Translations under genes and position numbers: made by a program
Shown here: in pieces, positions 60,746-64,000 of the stretch
How the letters are laid out: each line of letters opens with the position of its first letter
How positions within the stretch are numbered: position 1 is the stretch's first letter
Notes under the pieces: model-generated
Told to the model about the DNA's origin: nothing
The model's input: only the letters and a program-made list of their open reading frames with translations
Databases searched by the model: none
Source: Desmodus rotundus
Lineage: Eukaryota; Chordata; Mammalia; Chiroptera; Phyllostomidae
Reading direction: 5' to 3'
NCBI RefSeq assembly: GCF_022682495.2
Contig: NC_071392.1
Location: forward strand, 76,344,097 to 76,408,096
Length of the DNA: 64,000 nucleotides

Positions 60746-61749
60746 GACCCCCTTAATTGGACACCAGTAGAAGTGTACCTTGGGTTGAGCCACACGTTTC
60801 GATGACATGCTCATAGCTGTGTTTAGATGGTGGCTTCTCCCATGTGTGGTTGGTGTCCCTCGCTCTCTGGTGCACTGTTAGGACGTGGTGAGCTCTGCTG
60901 GGCCGGCCTTTGCCATTAGCGCTTGTCCGCGCTCTGGACTGAGGGGCAGTTAGGCGCGAGAGTAGAGAGACCTGCAGCGCCCCTGCTGGAGAGAGCCGGC
61001 CCTGCTCGGGCTGCCTGGCTCGCTCGCAGCCTGCGTGCGTTCCTCAGAATTTCAATTTACAGCCAGCAAATGAACACAGACACTGTGATTCTCTACACTT
61101 TTATTTTCAAAGGCATAATAGATGCCTTTTAAATGATTATGGATGAAGAAAAAAAATCCTTCCCACTTTTCTGTACCACTGGGGCCCTTGTATGGTGAAT
61201 TCAATCTTACATAAAGGGGAGCTTTGGTCTCATAACTGTGATGATCATTAATTCTGGAGCAGGACGGGTCTTTTGCTGGGAGTGGGTGCCGCGGGAAGGC
61301 TGCGGCTGGGCTCTGGTACAAGGCCCACGTCGCGCTGCTGCAAAGGAAATGTGCCCAGTGGCAGAGTGAGAGACTCAGGCGTTCCGCTAGTCAAGACCTT
61401 TTAGCTCCGAAGCAGCCATCCCATTAATCAGGCGACTATCCCGGTGGTACCTTCAGCAAAGCTTGGCGTTCCCTAGCCACTTGTTTGTGCCCTTACCCAC
61501 AGTTAGGGTTCTAGGAGGTGTGGGGCACTCGTGGACCGCTGCTTCGAATCGGGCACTCGCCTAGTTCAGAACCCACACCTTGGGAATGGCGCCGGGTGCG
61601 AGCAGGTGCCACACCTGAGGTCTAATTGCCCCTTCTGGGGCTGCGGGGTGGGGGTGGGGGGCATTCGGTGGTCTAAAGGGAGGGTTAGGATTTCAGGGAT
61701 CTGTTGTCTTTTCCGGCGGCGTTAACTTGCCAGAAGAGCTTCTGCTATA

Positions 61750-62460
61750 GAACCTGGAGCCCAGGGTTGGGGGACCGTGAGGGAGCAGCAGGATGGTAGC
61801 GGGGGTCAACGCCCTGAAGGTGCCCCCTAGAGGAGCTTTGGTGAGAGCGACACACTGTCTCCGCAGCGGCGGCAGCAGCAGCGGGGGCTGTAGGGAGGGA
61901 GGGCGGCTGCGGTGGGAGGGACACTGCGGCGCTGTGGGCGGGCAAGGGGCGGGGCGCGGGTGGTCTCTAAAAGACGGTGCCCACTGGCTCTGCGCTGCCG
62001 CGGCAACCAGCACATCCCGGCGCCTCCTCTGCGGCAGTCGCGCCTCGCGCAGTGCCGCAGCGCACGCCCGGGTGGCCGATCGCTGCTTGCCGCGGCCGGC
62101 GCCGCCCTCGCGGGCTGTGGCCGCCCTGCGTGGCTGCGGGCACCTGGGCGCCCCGGTGCTCTGGATCGGTGCACCGTACGGCATGGGATAAGACGCAGCC
62201 ATGGTGCGCCGAGATCGCCTCCGCAGGTGGGTGCGCGCGGCCGCTGCTAGGGGGTGTGGCCCGCTCTCGGCCGCCGTCTGGCACTGGGGTGCTGGCTAGC
62301 GGATGGGTACTCTGCGTGTCCGAGCTTGGGGTGCCGGACCGCGACTCCCGCAGTGGAGGGAAAAACCCCATGGGGGCCTGGGCGGCGGGCCCTGGGGGTT
62401 TTATCTCATTGGAAGGGGATGTCACTTCTGCCCGCAGTAGAAGTCCGGATCTCCCGGATA
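61750..62460 (+). promoter_or_regulatory. MEST: MEST promoter CpG island / presumptive germline DMR
   Basis: CpG-dense DNA, strongest at 61850-62300, around MEST exon 1, with no TATA box. In human and mouse this island is methylated on the maternal allele, and MEST (Peg1) is expressed from the paternal one. That state cannot be read from sequence and is inferred from orthology. GC boxes ('ggggcggggcgcgg' near 61946) and two CTCF-like motifs (about 61820-61834, minus; 62243-62256, plus) lie on either side of the coding exon. The transcription start is probably within 62000-62150. Confidence 0.8.
62201..62226 (+). CDS. MEST: MEST coding exon 1 (start codon)
   Basis: ATG in a strong Kozak context (GCAGCCATGG). 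It encodes MVRRDRLR, then the first two bases (AG) of the next codon, followed immediately by GTGGGT. The known long MEST isoform begins MVRRDRLRR and then MREWW, with the second exon completing the ninth residue, so sequence, phase and splice donor all fit. MEST (Peg1) is an alpha/beta-hydrolase-fold protein of the endoplasmic reticulum membrane. It is paternally expressed, promotes embryonic growth and adipocyte expansion, and hosts miR-335 in a later intron. The hydrolase domain is encoded in exons beyond the window. Longer ORFs across this GC-rich region, up to 190 codons, are overlapping artefacts. Confidence 0.93.
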
Positions 62461-64000
62461 CGGGCTTTCTAGAACCCCGGCACGTCACCTTGGCTCTATT
62501 TAAGATTTTTAGACCCCAGCATTGTCCTAGCGCGACTAAAGATTTCTAGACCCTGGTTTTGCCTCTGATGCGCTCTAGGATTTTTAGCCCCCAGCATCGT
62601 TCTGCTGTGATTTACGATTTCTAGACACCCACATTGCACTAGTGTGATTTAGGGCTTCTGAACCCTGGCTTCGCTCTGTTGCGATTTAGGATTTTTAGAC
62701 CCCGGCATCGCTCTGGCGCGATTTAGGAATTTTAGACCCTGGCGTCGCCGCGGCGCGGTTTAGGATTTTTAGATCCGGGCGTCGCCCTGGCGCGATTTAG
62801 GATTTTTAGACCCCGGCGTCGCCCTGGCGTGATTTCAGAATTCTAGACTCGGGTTTCATCTCTGTGCGATTTAAGATTTTAACACCGGATATCACCCTGG
62901 CACGATTGAGGATTTTCAGACCCCCCATGTTGCCTTGGCGTGATTTAGAATTTCAAGACTCAGGTATTGCCGTGTTGCCATTAGGATTTCAAGACCCGGT
63001 TATTGCTGTGGCGCAATATAGGATTTCTAGACCTGGGTTTTACCTTGGCGCGATTTAGGATTTTAAAATCGGATGCCACCCTGGCGCAATTTAGAATGTC
63101 AAGATTCCAGTATTGCTGTGGCGCAGTTTAGGATTTGAAGTCCCTGGTGTCGCCGTGGCGTGAGTTACTGCATAGGTGTGACTAGAACTTGCATTCGCTT
63201 TTATCACCGAGCGTAAGTATTTTTGAGATTTGAGTAATAAGAAGCAAAGTGAGAAGGATGATGTGGTCAATCATCGTGTTACACATGAATTGTTGGTATT
63301 GGTTTACAAAGTAGTTCCTAGTCTCACGAGATGCCGTAAGGTGGGCAGGTCTGGTGGTATTAAACGGATTTTTCCCATTTACAAGCTGAAGAAATCAGGG
63401 CTGGGAAAGGTTAATTTCCAGAAGGTTTGTACTGGGGTTTGCCATATTTGTTCTCTTGACTCATCGCTCCTCAAATCATGGAGATTTTGGTCAAAAATGT
63501 TGAATCCATTTTGCTTACCGATGTCCCTATTAAAAAAAATCCTAAAACGTCCTTAGGGGCATTTTTCCTGAGATGATAAAGGCAGAAAACGGCTTTCTGG
63601 GGGGTGGCCTCTGGCTTTCTCATAGTGAAAGGGAAGGAAGGTGTGAAAGGTGGGGGTGTCCAGGAGCAGAGTATGGATGTCCCCCCCAACACACACGCTG
63701 GGTGGGGGTGGGGGGTCCTACTTGCTCCTTTAGTAACCCCTCCCTGACTCTGCTGAGTCATTGCAGACACCAGGCTGCTGGGACCTGAATGGAGAGAGGA
63801 GAAGCTGGGGATAAGGCGTGATGAAATGCGCCCCTGAAGATGCAGGAGCTGGGGTATATTGTACAGATAGCTCTGAGAAAATGATAATCTAAACCTGATG
63901 CTTTTTGTCATCTCATCTTTCAAAGAGATAGTGGGATGTTGCCTGGTGCTATTGCGGGGTGAAAACTGAGGTATAATCATCACATTCCAGATATTCTTTG
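62227..64000 (+). other. MEST: MEST intron 1 (partial)
   Basis: Starts with GTGGGT right after the coding exon and runs off the right edge. I found no sequence for the next exon (MREWW and following residues). It contains the 37-bp minisatellite at 62497-63161. In human an antisense non-coding transcript, MESTIT1, starts in this intron; I see no exon I could assign to it. 63165-64000 holds no recognised repeat. Confidence 0.85.
62497..63161. repeat. 18-copy minisatellite, 37-bp unit
   Basis: About 18 head-to-tail units of 36-38 bp. The best copies (62683-62719, 62720-62756, 62757-62793, 62794-62830) share 'gatttaggatttttagac' and then a CpG-rich 'cggcgtcgccctggcgc' half. The central copies are the most alike and the richest in CpG. 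Outer copies have mainly C-to-T and G-to-A type changes, as expected from CpG decay. One more partial unit may precede at about 62455. Confidence 0.95.

Noticed and set aside
60960..60995. CTCF site in 'gcgcccctgctgg'
   Set aside because: One base of the core is missing compared with the usual motif, so it is weaker than the two reported sites.
61977..62549. 190-codon open frame across the MEST promoter and exon 1
   Set aside because: It crosses the real MEST start codon and splice donor in another frame. CpG-rich DNA is poor in stop codons, so long frames occur on both strands here.
62864..63058. 64-codon ORF inside the minisatellite as a repeat protein
   Set aside because: The 37-bp unit is not a multiple of three, so the frame shifts in every copy. 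No conserved peptide repeat results.
1..64000. CRISPR arrays, operons or bacterial-type genes
   Set aside because: Spliced exons, SINEs, LINEs and LTRs show mammalian nuclear DNA. The only regular array is the minisatellite, which has no spacers.

Overview
The window looks like a bat (Chiroptera, probably Yangochiroptera) genomic segment. It carries several tRNA-derived SINEs of the bat Ves type, at about 4.35, 18.7, 20.0, 20.4, 41.1 and 51.6 kb. There are also many old L1 fragments, an ORF1-only (HAL1-like) L1 relative, and ancient L2, MIR, MaLR and hAT copies. Nothing prokaryotic is present, and almost all short ORFs are chance ORFs or fragments of repeats.

Two genes are recognised from short, well-matched exons, and they face away from each other. 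On the left, minus strand, is the 5' part of CEP41. Coding exon 1 is at 11734-11766, beginning MSVRRHIGNPE, with a GTGAGG donor. Coding exon 2 is at 957-1020, in the same frame, with canonical splice sites. On the right, plus strand, is the first coding exon of MEST at 62201-62226 (MVRRDRLR plus AG), in a good Kozak context and followed at once by a GTGGGT donor inside a strong CpG island. This divergent CEP41/MEST arrangement is the known order on human 7q32, so the window is the orthologous imprinted-locus interval.

Layout: 1-11.77 kb is CEP41 intron 2 (partial), exon 2, intron 1 and exon 1, with L2, MIR, MaLR, L1 and hAT relics. The CEP41 promoter CpG island spans about 11.53-12.13 kb and has opposed CCAAT boxes and an RFX-type X-box; a second X-box lies at 12.56 kb. 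From 12.2 to 26.9 kb is intergenic DNA built around a plus-strand L1, split by Ves SINEs, an hAT MITE and a 2.2-kb minus-strand retrocopy of PAX3. That retrocopy keeps an intron and seems to end at a premature poly(A) site. From 27 to 43.3 kb and from 49.5 to 52.6 kb, L1 fragments dominate, with nested HAL1-like, betaretroviral-type LTR, MaLR and Ves insertions. From 43.3 to 49.5 kb is mixed intergenic sequence with ERV1-type and MaLR LTRs. From 52.7 to 61.7 kb I recognise no L1 or Ves element, only ancient MIR and L2. From 61.75 kb onward is the MEST promoter island, exon 1 and the start of intron 1, which holds an 18-copy minisatellite of 37 bp.

The most interesting items are the MEST intron-1 minisatellite in the probable maternally methylated imprinting region, the unusual PAX3 retrocopy, the X-boxes at the ciliary gene CEP41, and the contrast in repeat content between the interior and the MEST side. 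Repeat family names come from recognising sequence by eye, and boundaries are approximate unless target-site duplications are given.
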